A DNA stretch of 64,000 nt, taken from Linum tenue (Eukaryota > Streptophyta > Magnoliopsida > Malpighiales > Linaceae). Shown piece after piece: positions 47,078 to 56,592 of the stretch (position 1 is the stretch's first letter; each line of letters starts with the position of its first letter). The translations under genes and the position numbers were made by a program. A model generated the notes under the pieces. That model was not told the origin of the DNA. It saw only the letters and a list, made by a program, of their open reading frames with translations, and did not search any database. The stretch spans positions 62,397,703 through 62,461,702 of the forward strand of contig CAMGYJ010000002.1 of the NCBI GenBank assembly GCA_946122785.1, written 5' to 3'.

Positions 47078-47435
47078 GGGAAAATTAATATAACAACACA
47101 GATCCATTCGGTTGCGACATCATTTGCGGTATAAGATATGCCACCGAGGGGCATAGATAAACTTTTGGAGTATTAGATCGTGGAAAATATGTATACCACC
47201 AGAATGCATGGTTCACTATTATGGGTTAAACAACGATGGGAGTGGTTCTCTATTTGCAAAACATAACGGTAGCTCTAGAGGTGGTGTGGCATAGCCAAGC
47301 CAGTTATGAAGCCCAGCGTAGATTATTCACGTTGGGTCCGATGCATTTTGACTCATGTGAAATAATGTAGCCGAGCGTAGATTATTCACATGGAAGGTAA
47401 CCTAGATGGTGAATAGAAGGGGAGAATGTGGAGAT
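47078..47435. repeat. X repeat copy 8, truncated
   Basis: Collapses at about 47,375: the motif CGTAGATTATTCAC appears at 47,325 and again at 47,375, followed by ATGGAAGG from about 80 bp further along in sister copies. A second jump near 47,435 removes the remaining kilobase. Peptide-gene flank follows to 47,848. Confidence 0.65.
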
Positions 47436-47848
47436 AAATATGTTAAAAAAAATCTTATTCTTGTGTGACTTAAGAATAAATTTCTTATCTTTCATTAACG
47501 ATGTAATTATGTTATTTCATGTACATGAGCATAATCTAGCAAAAAATAAATATGTTTTAAGCAAATTTGTGGATAAAATGAGTTGGCAATTAAATTAGGA
47601 AGATAGGAGTTTGTTACTCATTCAACATTGAAAACTACAACTTGAAAATGATTCGAACAGCAAGAACTGAGATTAAGAGGAAAATTGGGTTGTGCATACC
47701 CTTTTTATTATAGTAAGTATATATGTCACACGATTAGCTATTACGACACATATTGTAATGCTTGGGAAGTTTCATGAATCGTATGACACATGAAACTACG
47801 ATGATCATGATTGGTGTCCATATGTATTGGGTTGATCAGATTTATGTA

Positions 47849-48305
47849 TTAATGGTCGTCCCCGGGAGATGGTGCGTCATGGTTTTTGTTATGATGAGGT
47901 TTCTCACCGTTACAATCAATTTCATCTCCGTTTACTCCCGCAACATTCGAAGACAACGGTGCTGGCGGGGAGGTGTCACTGGCCGCCTATATATAAAACC
48001 AATACAGGATTAAATTAGAAATATTTGTTCATCTGGTTAACTACCTACATGAATCATATAATTAACAATATATATCAAGCTGCTGCGTAGTTCCAACTTT
48101 TTCATTAACATGGCAGGAAGTCAAAAAGAACGCATGCATGCACCGATCGTGAAATCACCTGATGGACGCCGTCAACCTTAACCGAAGCTGTGGAAGGGAG
48201 CGGTGATGACTTGGTTGCTGAAAGTCGGAGCCCGGAAGAGCTACTGCAGACTAGAAGGCAAGCAGCGACTAACACGAACAACAAAATACAAGCTTTCGAA
48301 GCCAT
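47849..48305 (-). CDS. Small secreted peptide precursor, copy 5
   Basis: Exon 1 is 48,305-48,159 and exon 2 is 47,986-47,849, intron 172 bp. The predicted protein is identical to copy 1, including Asn after the Cys, although the gene lies 40 kb away and next to a rearranged flank. In its promoter the TATA box has gained one base (TATAATAAA instead of TATATAAA, about 48,406-48,414), which may weaken it. Confidence 0.72.
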
Positions 48306-48677
48306 AGCTACAAATTTATATGTTGAGGAAAATTTGCTTCTGCTTTTGAACTGTGAGTTTTAGCTTTGTAAGTTAATACTGAAAGGAGAGTGGTGTCGAT
48401 CAAGGTTTATTATACACAGCCAAATCCGGCCGGCAGGAATTAAGACTCCAAATTTGATTTTGCGTGAGAAACAGGAATGTAAAGAATTAGCTTTCGTACG
48501 TACTCCTTTCTGCTATAGTTTGTCGTTAATCCTTTGGCCAAATTGCGAAGCCCGGATACACAAACCCTCTTCCTTTTGTTTCTTCTTTTGAGTTGAGAAT
48601 ATTTGTCCGACTGTCTCGTCAGCTAGTCAAAGTTTGAATCCTATATAGGATATATTATCGCATTAACACATATATAT
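48306..48677. other. Upstream region of peptide gene copy 5
   Basis: Proximal promoter and upstream segment shared with copies 1 and 3 up to about 48,677. Carries the unoccupied paralogue of the hAT MITE target site near 48,610. Confidence 0.55.
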
Positions 48678-49025
48678 TGATGGATGCTCGTTTGGATGGT
48701 AGAGGCCGACGAGAAGGTAGGAGTTTCGACTTTCGAGGGTATTATGTGGTAGGTTGGGCTTGGGTGTACTATGCTGCGTGGGGTTGGATCATTAGTTGGC
48801 CCATTAGATGCCGAGTTCGGCTACGTAGGGTTGGCTTGGATCATTAGTTGGCCCATTAGATGCCGAGTTCGGCTACGTAGGGTTATTTGTAGGGTTTGCG
48901 TACTATATAAGTGTAAGTTCGGCATTAGTTCGATTTAGCGAATAATACAACTAAAGATTTATCGACATCGTTCTCTCGCTTATTAGCTACAAGCAAATCC
49001 TTGCATCGTGGGCAACGCTTCATCA
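48678..49025 (+). mobile_element. Probable solo LTR, 348 bp
   Basis: Ends TGATG...CATCA, flanked by TATAT on both sides (48,673-48,677; 49,026-49,030), although the duplication is low-complexity. Internal promoter-like ACTATATAAGTG at about 48,901 and a 52-bp tandem duplication at 48,784-48,887. No internal region of a retrotransposon is attached. Orientation follows the TATA-like box and is tentative. Confidence 0.5.
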
Positions 49026-49548
49026 TATATTATATCGGTTAAGCTAGCGTACGCAAGGCGTATACTAATCTCACCCCGCAAAGTATATCCTCGTACAACT
49101 ACCATCACGAAGATAAGTTTCAAGTGAGCGAGCTGAAAGTCTCCCCAACACAAGCAGAACCAAAGATTAAGTTGATCAAAAGGAAATGATAGTTCCTAAA
49201 GATGAGCAATTTAAAGAAACCATGGGTTAAAACATAAAACAAAAGCAGACATATCTTATAACCAGCAATTATACATCATACTACATTTTTACATGACATG
49301 CATGCATCATTCATCAGCATGACTCACCATACAATCATTCTGCAAATCATTTTAATACTTAGTGAACGACATCATCATAAGTTAAGTTAAACATTTATCT
49401 GAATTTCAAATGTCCAACTAAAGGACTAGATGCAAAACACGACAATTACATAATTTTCACTCTTGAGTCTGGCATGAGCTTTCACTCTACAATTAGGACA
49501 AGTTAATGCATCGCTTTAGGCATGTCCTCTGGAATTCCCCTAAAAAAC
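49026..49548. other. No gene seen
   Basis: AT-rich, non-coding, possibly the 3' UTR of a Ty3/gypsy element whose tandem repeats and LTR follow. Confidence 0.35.
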
Positions 49549-49720
49549 TACATTTGGCGATGACGAAAGCCTAAAAATACGTCAACATACTACATTTGGC
49601 GATGACGAACGCCTAAAAATACATCACCATATAAACATTTGGCGATGACGGATGCCTAAAAATGCGTCAACAAAAACTTTTGACGATGATGAACGCCTAA
49701 AAATCGTCATATAACAAAAA
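49549..49720. repeat. Minisatellite 1, about 42 bp x 4
   Basis: Four diverged units beginning TTTGGCGATGACGAACGCC and containing CTAAAAAT(A)CGTCA, at about 49,553, 49,595, 49,637 and 49,678. Confidence 0.75.
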
Positions 49721-49739
49721 GATATGATTGTATCCGGGT

Positions 49740-50590
49740 CATGTTTACCTAACGGGAGCTGAGGAGTGCCCTACCATTCAATACCTCACGGGAGCTGAGG
49801 AGCACCCCTAACAAATTAATACCTCACAGGGGCTGGCGAGCCCCTCTATCAGTCAACAACGCACGGGAGCTGAGGAGCCCACCTACCATTCAATACCTCA
49901 CGGGAGCTGAATAGCACCCCTACCAAATTAATACCTCACAAGAGCTGGCGAGCCCCTCTATCAGTCAACAACGCACGGGAGCTGAGGAGCGCCCCTACCA
50001 TTCAATACCTCACAGGAGCTGAGGAGCACCCCTACCAAATTAATACCTCAAAGGAGCTGGCGAGCCCCTCTACTAGTCAATAACGCACGGGAGCTGAAGA
50101 GCGCCCCAACCAAGCGATACCTCACAGGAGCTGGCGAGCCCCTCTATCAGTCAACAACGCACAGGAGCTGAGGAGCGTCCCTATCATTCAATACCTCACG
50201 GGAGATGAGGAGCACCCCTACTAAATTAATACCTCACTGGAGCCAGTTGCCCCTCTATCAGTCAACAACGCACGGGAGCTGAGGAGCGCCCCTACCATTC
50301 AATACCTCACGAGAGCTGAGGAGCACCCCTACCAAATTAATAACTCATAGGATTTGGCGAGCCCCTCTATCAGTCAACGACGCACGAGAACTGATGAGAA
50401 CCCCTACCAAATTAATACCTCACAGGAGCTGGCGAGCCCCTCTACGAGTCAACAGCGCACGGGAGTTGAAGAGCGCCCCTACCAATCAACACCTCATAGG
50501 AGCTGACGAGCCCCTCTATCATTCAATAACGCATAAGAGATAAAGAGCACCCCTACCAGTGAATACCTAACCGGAGCTGGCAAGCACTAA
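49740..50590. repeat. Minisatellite 2, about 37 bp units in a 112-bp trimer
   Basis: About 22 units built on CTCACGGGAGCTGAGGAGC. Three unit types alternate, distinguished by their tails: ACCAAATTAATA, TATCAGTCAACAACG and ACCATTCAATAC. This gives a higher-order period near 112 bp. No reading frame. Such tandem repeats in the 3' UTR are typical of Tat/Ogre-lineage Ty3/gypsy elements (inference). Confidence 0.8.
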
Positions 50591-50932
50591 AGAAATTTTG
50601 CAGAAGATGATTGATGAGCATCAGAAAAACTGTCGACGCTGTCATGCATCAAAGAAGTAAAGTAGAGTGAGTATCAGAAAAAATTTTGCATTGGCGAACG
50701 CTATATAAAAATGTAAATTTTCCATCATTGGTGAAGACTATCAAAGAAATGGAAGTCGTCACAATTGGTGATCAAATACAAACCCACAAAATTACGAACA
50801 ATTCTCACATCAGCCAAAAATCACTCTTTCTAAGGATATAATACAACTATCACGACACTTCTTTAAAATGTGGTGTCTTTATAAGAACTTTGTATAACTC
50901 TTTATACAAAGAGATATACAAAGGGAGAAAAC

Positions 50933-52030
50933 TGTAGACACCATATTTTATTCGGGCACACACTACACTTAAAACTCGAAAGGAGAAAATTGATATTGAT
51001 AAATTGAAAAGGATGCTTGTGAAGATGTGGTTGAGATTGCAGTGGCAGGTCAATTACTTCCAAGTTCACTTCATATAAATATCATTTTGGTTGAAACTAG
51101 CAGTGACGAGTCAGTGAACACTAGTAATCACCGAGTTTTTAGGCTAGTAAGATTATATTTGTTAAGATTAGCAGTAGCAAATCTTAACATCAATTCCATG
51201 TTGAGCTATAAGTTTGTTAAATTTTGTCTCAATTGGACGAAAAAATAATTATGGTGCAAAGTTTGTTGCACGCTTTGGATTTGGGAATGGTAGATGAATT
51301 GTGATAAATTGAATTGAAAAGAAAACTTCATTATCAGGTTCGATACATTGTACATCGTAGTAATGACACCATAATAAATAATTAAAACTAATTACAAACA
51401 GATTAGACTCAACAAATTGAAGTCATTATCCTCCAACTTTAAGCCCAAACAAATTGTGTACCTGCAAAAATAAAAGAACGGAAAACAGGTTAGTTGTAGC
51501 CCAAATTAAAATCTTGAACCTAGTTCAGGCCCAAAGGTGAAAGTCCAATTCTAGATCTGATACCAAATTCAAACCCTGCCCAGGCAAAGTCCAGATCGGC
51601 CAATAACTCCATGCTCAAGTCGGGCCAACATTATCCAAATTTGGCTAATCCCACATTCTACCTGACATGTCAGAACCGACTTTTGTAGGTGGAAGCTTGA
51701 GATGCGACCTTAAAATTTGAGCAATCAAGAGGCAACACAATTTCAGCCTCAACAACGACCAATCAACAAATGACACGTGACACACTCCTTTTGGTATAAA
51801 TGAGTTCATTGGGACTCATTGTTGAGGAAGGGGGGACGGATTGGAGGAGAAAATGAAAACATACAGAGATTCAAAACTCTTTTCCTTGCAACAGCAAACT
51901 TTGTCGAGAAATCTCAAGGGAGTAGCGATCAAGGAAGTGTTCTTGGAGCAGAAACCCTAACAAGGTTGGTGCTTTTATGTACGGAAGGGCACTATTATTA
52001 TGTATTGATATTGATACTAGAAGGATAATT
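50933..52030 (+). mobile_element. 3' LTR of a Ty3/gypsy element (right end not resolved)
   Basis: A polypurine tract AAAGGGAGAAAA (50,919-50,931) is directly followed by TGTAGACACC, a typical LTR start. A TATA box (TATAAA, 51,795-51,800) lies in GGTATAAATGAG, followed by a GA-rich leader. I could not find the CA end or a target duplication; 52,030 is an estimate. 50,591-50,918 is non-coding 3' UTR. Confidence 0.55.
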
Positions 52031-52460
52031 TTGTAAAAAATAATAATATAAAAGTACGTTTCTTAATTTGTAATAATAGAGTGGTATAAAATACCATTAA
52101 ACCAAAATTCAAAATAAATTGATCCTAACCCCCCAATCCTGTCTTTTATCCCAATATCTTGGTCAGGAGACACATAATATGCCAACAGACAAGTCCATAC
52201 CTGCACAAATAACAGTCTGCCCAGCTCGTGGTGCGCACAATAGTTAGTTTCCGTTATTTAGTAAGTTTAGTTGCCAACAACAGTTGCAACGCCTCCCACG
52301 ACGTATTGGTCAGTAAACCAAAAACAAGCAAACAAAATGGAAACCTCTAAGAACTGCAATCTCCGAATACCTAACAAAAAAAAAAAGTTCACTCTATATA
52401 ATCAATAATATAGAAATACAATTAATTATTATAAGAGGGAACGGAAAATGGACAGAGACG
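52031..52460. other. Upstream region of the His-rich gene
   Basis: AT-rich, no frame. A TA-rich element (GTTATATATATATATG, about 52,466-52,481) lies 36-51 bp upstream of the chosen ATG and may be the TATA box. Confidence 0.4.
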
Positions 52461-52516
52461 AGAAGGTTATATATATATATGTCCATGTTCATAGTTCATA
52501 CTCCCCACATATCAAC

Positions 52517-53119
52517 ATGACTTTTGAAGCTCCAAGAATGTCGTTGCTGATCTTCACGTTGGCTTTCAGCTTTCTAGTTTCCAGTATTACTGCTCTAGTA
52601 GCTTCAATTAAGGATGACAACGCGACCTTGACGCACGAGGTAGACAGTTTTGGCTCAAACTTCTTCTGGTTAACGATACCTAATATTGCATGCTATAATT
52701 AGAATTTGTGATGTGAGTTATTTTAACAAATATTACAGGCGCCACTTGATGATATTGCTGAGAATTACCACAAAGCTCCTCCGACTCCACAAATCTATGC
52801 AGCTGGTTTGCTTCACAAGAATCGAAACGCACCAGAGGAAGCTCCTGGCCCGGAGGAGACTCGTCATCGACGCCACCATCGTCGTCATCACGGTCGCGAT
52901 GATGACGACAATGCACCAGAGGCGGCTCCTTGTCCGGAGAAGGCTCGTCACGGGCACCGCCACCGTAATAACGGTGAAGGTCATCGCCATAACCATCGTC
53001 ATGGTCAAGGTCGTAAGCATCATGGTAAACATGGTTCTCACCATGATCAAGAAGGTCATGACCACGCTCCAAAGATGGCGCCAGGTCCTGATGCGGATAC
53101 TCAGAACTCTGGGTTATAA
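52517..53119 (+). CDS. Secreted His-rich protein, two exons
   Basis: Exon 1 is 52,517-52,639 (41 codons) and exon 2 is 52,739-53,119. The 99-bp intron has GAG|GTAGAC and ATTACAG|GCG, phase 0, giving 167 residues. I chose the ATG at 52,517 because the in-frame ATG at 52,448 lies upstream of the TATA-like element. The signal peptide contains MSLLIFTLAFSFLVSSITAL. The mature part carries three related AP..APGP motifs (NAPEEAPGPEE, NAPEAAPCPEK, HAPKMAPGPDA). Between them are His/Arg/Asp-rich stretches such as RHRRHHRRHHGRDDDD and GHRHNHRHGQGRKHHGKHG. Many His next to Asp suggests metal binding in the apoplast (inference). The phase-0 intron after a short signal exon and the APxxxPGxD-like ending recall the 94-aa peptide family, so distant kinship is possible. 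Not assigned to a named family. Confidence 0.68.
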
Positions 53120-53263
53120 AAACACGGTTGCTGAACACCAGAACTCTGGCTTATAAAAAGGAGGGTGTTTTGCATCCTCCTCCTTATCTATATATTACTG
53201 GTGGTGAACTATATATTAAATAAAGCTCGTAAGTAAGCTATATGATCAATAAACTATATGATA
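53120..53263 (+). other. 3' end of His-rich gene and short direct repeat
   Basis: CAGAACTCTGG(G/C)TTATAAAAA occurs at 53,100 and again at about 53,140, so the stop region is duplicated. The Helitron 3' end begins about 145 bp after the stop codon. Confidence 0.5.
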
Positions 53264-53684
53264 CTAGGAAGGAAGCCCGCGCTTCGCGGCGGGTAGATCA
53301 TTTTGGAAGTGTGGTACTTTTTTAGTGGAATTTGGGATATAAATATGAATAATTTGTACAGATTCAAACGTTGCATTATAAATAAACATCAGGCATATGA
53401 ATTTGCTAAATCTTGCAAACCGGGTGTTTCTATATAAAGGAGTTGTTTCTAATAAACGTTGTTTGAAAGAGCAGTAATTGGTGATTGTGTGAGATAAGTC
53501 AATGTATGAGCGTTTTTTGGAAATGTTGGAGAAGTGTACATATTCACCCTAAAATAATGGTTATGCAAGCACTAAAAACAGTAAAGGCAACATGTTAGTT
53601 AATTAACAGTAAGATTCTTGTTTGTGGTATGGATGATAATACTGTTGGTTGGATGGTACATGTGCGTGTTGATGTTTGTTTGGC

Positions 53685-55336
53685 CTATTGCTGAGGTGGG
53701 TTGTGGCCGGCCATTGAAAGGATAGTGAACTCTAAAGGGGTTTGAGGTAAGGATCCAAATTTTGGGAGTTGAACGTCAAATGAAAACCAGCGGCCATTGA
53801 TGTTGACAATTTCTGGAGGGAAATATCCATGTTGTTGAGGGTAACGTGCTAACAGTTCAGTGGCTGTAACTTGAAGTAAATGCTCAGCTGTATTCCCAAA
53901 CATGATAAAGCATGCCGCACCAGTATTGTCTCCCACAGCCAGATGGATTTTGTAACTGCAAAAAATGTGTAAGAAAGTCTAGGTCAATTGATTGGAGAAA
54001 CTGTATGGGGAAAAACTATGAGCAACGTTAAACTAACCAATATTGGGTTTCTTGAGGTGTTAATACACCATGTTCATCACAGAAAAAATCAGCAGTGCCA
54101 GGAAACTCTCTGGTTGTTTTGAAACAGAATGCACATCCTAAGTAAAACCATGGTCGTGCAGACTTTACAGAGAGGACCTGTGCCAAGCAATGGTACTGTG
54201 TAGCCTGCAAAGAAATAAAGGAAGTATGGAACTATAGTTAGACTGGTAAGCACCTTGTTGGTTTGGTCTAAAAAGTAACTGCACAATGGGTAGTGCAAAG
54301 CATCAAATTTAGGATTGATACTTGTAATTCTCTTTAGCCCTTCTGCGCGATGGCTGGCAATGATATCACGTTCTTCTTGATCGGCCACGAAGTCTCCAGG
54401 AATCAAGCCAGCCAGTTCATTCCCTGTAGGGAGATCATATTGGCGATTCTGTGTGTCTCTCGAGCCAACAATCCGCAACCGTAGATTTGCAGATGCTGGG
54501 TTAGACAGTTGAGTGCGGATTCTTCGAAAAGACTTGACTAATTCGTTGGTCACATCGAACAGCTTCATAAGACCAGATACGATATCAGGGCGCAAGGAAT
54601 GTTCCCTGGAACTAAAATTTGACAAGCGATCTGCAAGTTCAGTCTGTGGATCAAATACATAGAGCTGCGAGTACTTAGGTCTACGGCCAGCAACCGGGAG
54701 CAAAGAGCCCATTCGATGGTAATTCTCACCACATATAACAAATGAATATGGACCGCGTGTCAAAGAAGCTCGAGGATCAAGCTGAGCTCCAAATGATGTG
54801 AACGAAAATGCTGCATTATATGCACGTATGTGGTCTCTAAAGTGAGCAGCCATCGGTCCACCATTTATACCAAGCAACTGTTCAAGGTATTGAGGAGTTT
54901 CTTGTAGAAAAGGAAGGCGCACTCGACCTTTCTGACAACACAATGGGTAGACAGGCGCAGTTGATCGATGGCGGTTCAGTCGCTCTTCATACCAGAACCG
55001 AGCTGAGCAAAACTGGCACTCATAATCAGGTAGACCATGGTCTAGAATTCTGGTGAATTCAGTGGCCTGTGAAGGTGGCTGATGCGCTGGAGTTGCCATT
55101 TGGTCCCTGGGAATTGAAGTAGACACGAAATCAGATGGAGATTCTGAACGGTGTATTTCTGTCGTAGCCTCGTTCACACCTGTATCCAGATCAAGCAGAG
55201 GGAACAAACGAGCCCGTCTGTCAAATGTGCAGACGCGGCGCCTATTAGAAGTGTTTTGTGGTGGCGTCTGCGGAACAAAAGTCTGGGACAACATAATATG
55301 GCGCCGCTTTCTGTTGTTAGACCGACCAGAAACCAT
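53685..55336 (-). CDS. Chimeric gene: Helitron Rep N-terminal region joined to RPA zinc-finger/OB-fold module
   Basis: Predicted exons are 55,336-54,254, 54,204-54,038 and 53,955-53,685, total 1,521 nt, giving 506 codons plus stop in one frame. Residues 1-361 resemble the region before the Rep domain of plant Helitron helicases: a C2-type segment (YECQFCSARFWYEERLNRH), SFTSFGAQLD, LYVFDPQTELADRLSNF, YDLPTGNELAGLIPGDF, ERDIIASHRAEGLKRI. The homology stops at ALHYPL, where the HUH domain would follow. Residues 362-506 match the C-terminal DNA-binding domain of RPA70-like proteins, with a zinc ribbon (GCAFC...FFCDEH) and OB fold (YKIHLAVGDNTG). Splice sites are in phase, but the first intron is only 49 nt, below the usual plant minimum. 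It could be a real fusion transcript or a decayed junction. Confidence 0.5.
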
Positions 55337-56592
55337 GTTCGTAGTTTGTCTCGGCGAAGCCTATGTACACAACAACGGCAAAAGAGTACACATGCACAGA
55401 ATTAATGAGGAAGAACAGCATACAATGGGTAAGAACAGGAAGCAAACAAGGGAATGAAATAAAAACAGGGAATCACCATCTTTAAGGAACCGCCAATCGG
55501 CAACGTTTGTGTAGAGAAAAGAATGTAAGAAATGCACCAACGATTCACCAAACGTCAAAAGGGAAGCGGCTAAAAGTTTCTGGTGAAGAAAAACAGCTGA
55601 ACCTGTAAATATACAGGGCACTGCACGTTGCGTATGAGGCACTGAGAGGTTAAAGTCAAATCATTGGCGATCAGCAAGAGAGAGAGATGATGAAAAAAGA
55701 CAGTGCTAATAAACAAAAGGTGATAAGAAGGCGGAGGGTTTAGACGGTTATGAATGACAGGTATCCACTGGTGGAGGTTTGTATGAGGGAAGTACATCGG
55801 TCTGAACGTGGAGCCTGAGAATGGCATTTAATGCATGGAGACAAAAGTCTTAAAATGGGAGCCTAAATGGCTGCTAATCGACATAAAGCAAGAAGGAAAA
55901 AAATGAGAGATACAAGGGGCAAGCAATTGACACCCAAAGAACCGGTCCCATGATTCCCAAGAAGGTTCTTGTTTGCACTTAATTGGTAGAATGACCAAAC
56001 GTGGTTTACTATTTGCGACAGGCAATAAAACTCCAGTGCTAACGTAGCAGGAACCTACACGAAACTAAGGAACTTCATTGAAAGGGTCGAATGTATGCAT
56101 ATCCTTGTAGGGAGACACGAGTCACAAGAATCAGGGAACTGGAACGGAGATGGTAGAGGTAAAATGTTTTATAGATCAATCAACTGCTGACAATCAATGG
56201 GCAAGTCATTCGAATGCCAGTTAAATTCAGTTCCGTTAAGGGAAGAAAATCCGCGGCCTGTGTACCAAGGCAACAGCACCATCAAGGTGTGGGATACACA
56301 CATGGTGAGAATTGATGAAAGTAGTAGCGGCTGAAGTTAATAGACTGTGTTCAGTACTTACAGACTTGGAAACTCCTGTTAGGACACGAAATACAAAGGC
56401 TACGCAAGCACGACCCTTTCATTTGAGCGAGCGAAAAGACTTCTCGCGGTAAGCAAAAGGAACCACCTATATCTGCAGTGTAGCAGGATGGGACTGTGGA
56501 AACAATTTACAAAACCCAAAATGCAAGCCAGATGACAACTGTAAGGCCGCAAAAGTGTTTCCCTTCCACCCCCTTAGAATACAGTGCAAGAT
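55337..56592. other. Between the two Helitron genes; no gene seen
   Basis: Several short frames without domains. Probably the promoter of the chimeric gene and the 3' region of the RPA-like gene. Confidence 0.4.

Noticed and set aside
49740..50590. CRISPR-like appearance of regularly spaced repeats
   Set aside because: The spacers are themselves repeats (three types in rotation) and the context is a plant retroelement; this is a minisatellite.
52448..52516. Earlier in-frame ATG for the His-rich gene
   Set aside because: It lies upstream of the TATA-like element and would put 23-30 polar residues before the signal peptide.
52845..52950. Similarity of GRDDDDNAPEAAP in the His-rich protein to the IRON MAN peptide motif
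   Set aside because: The match is internal and partial, and those peptides are about 50 residues without a signal peptide; the resemblance is probably due to low complexity.
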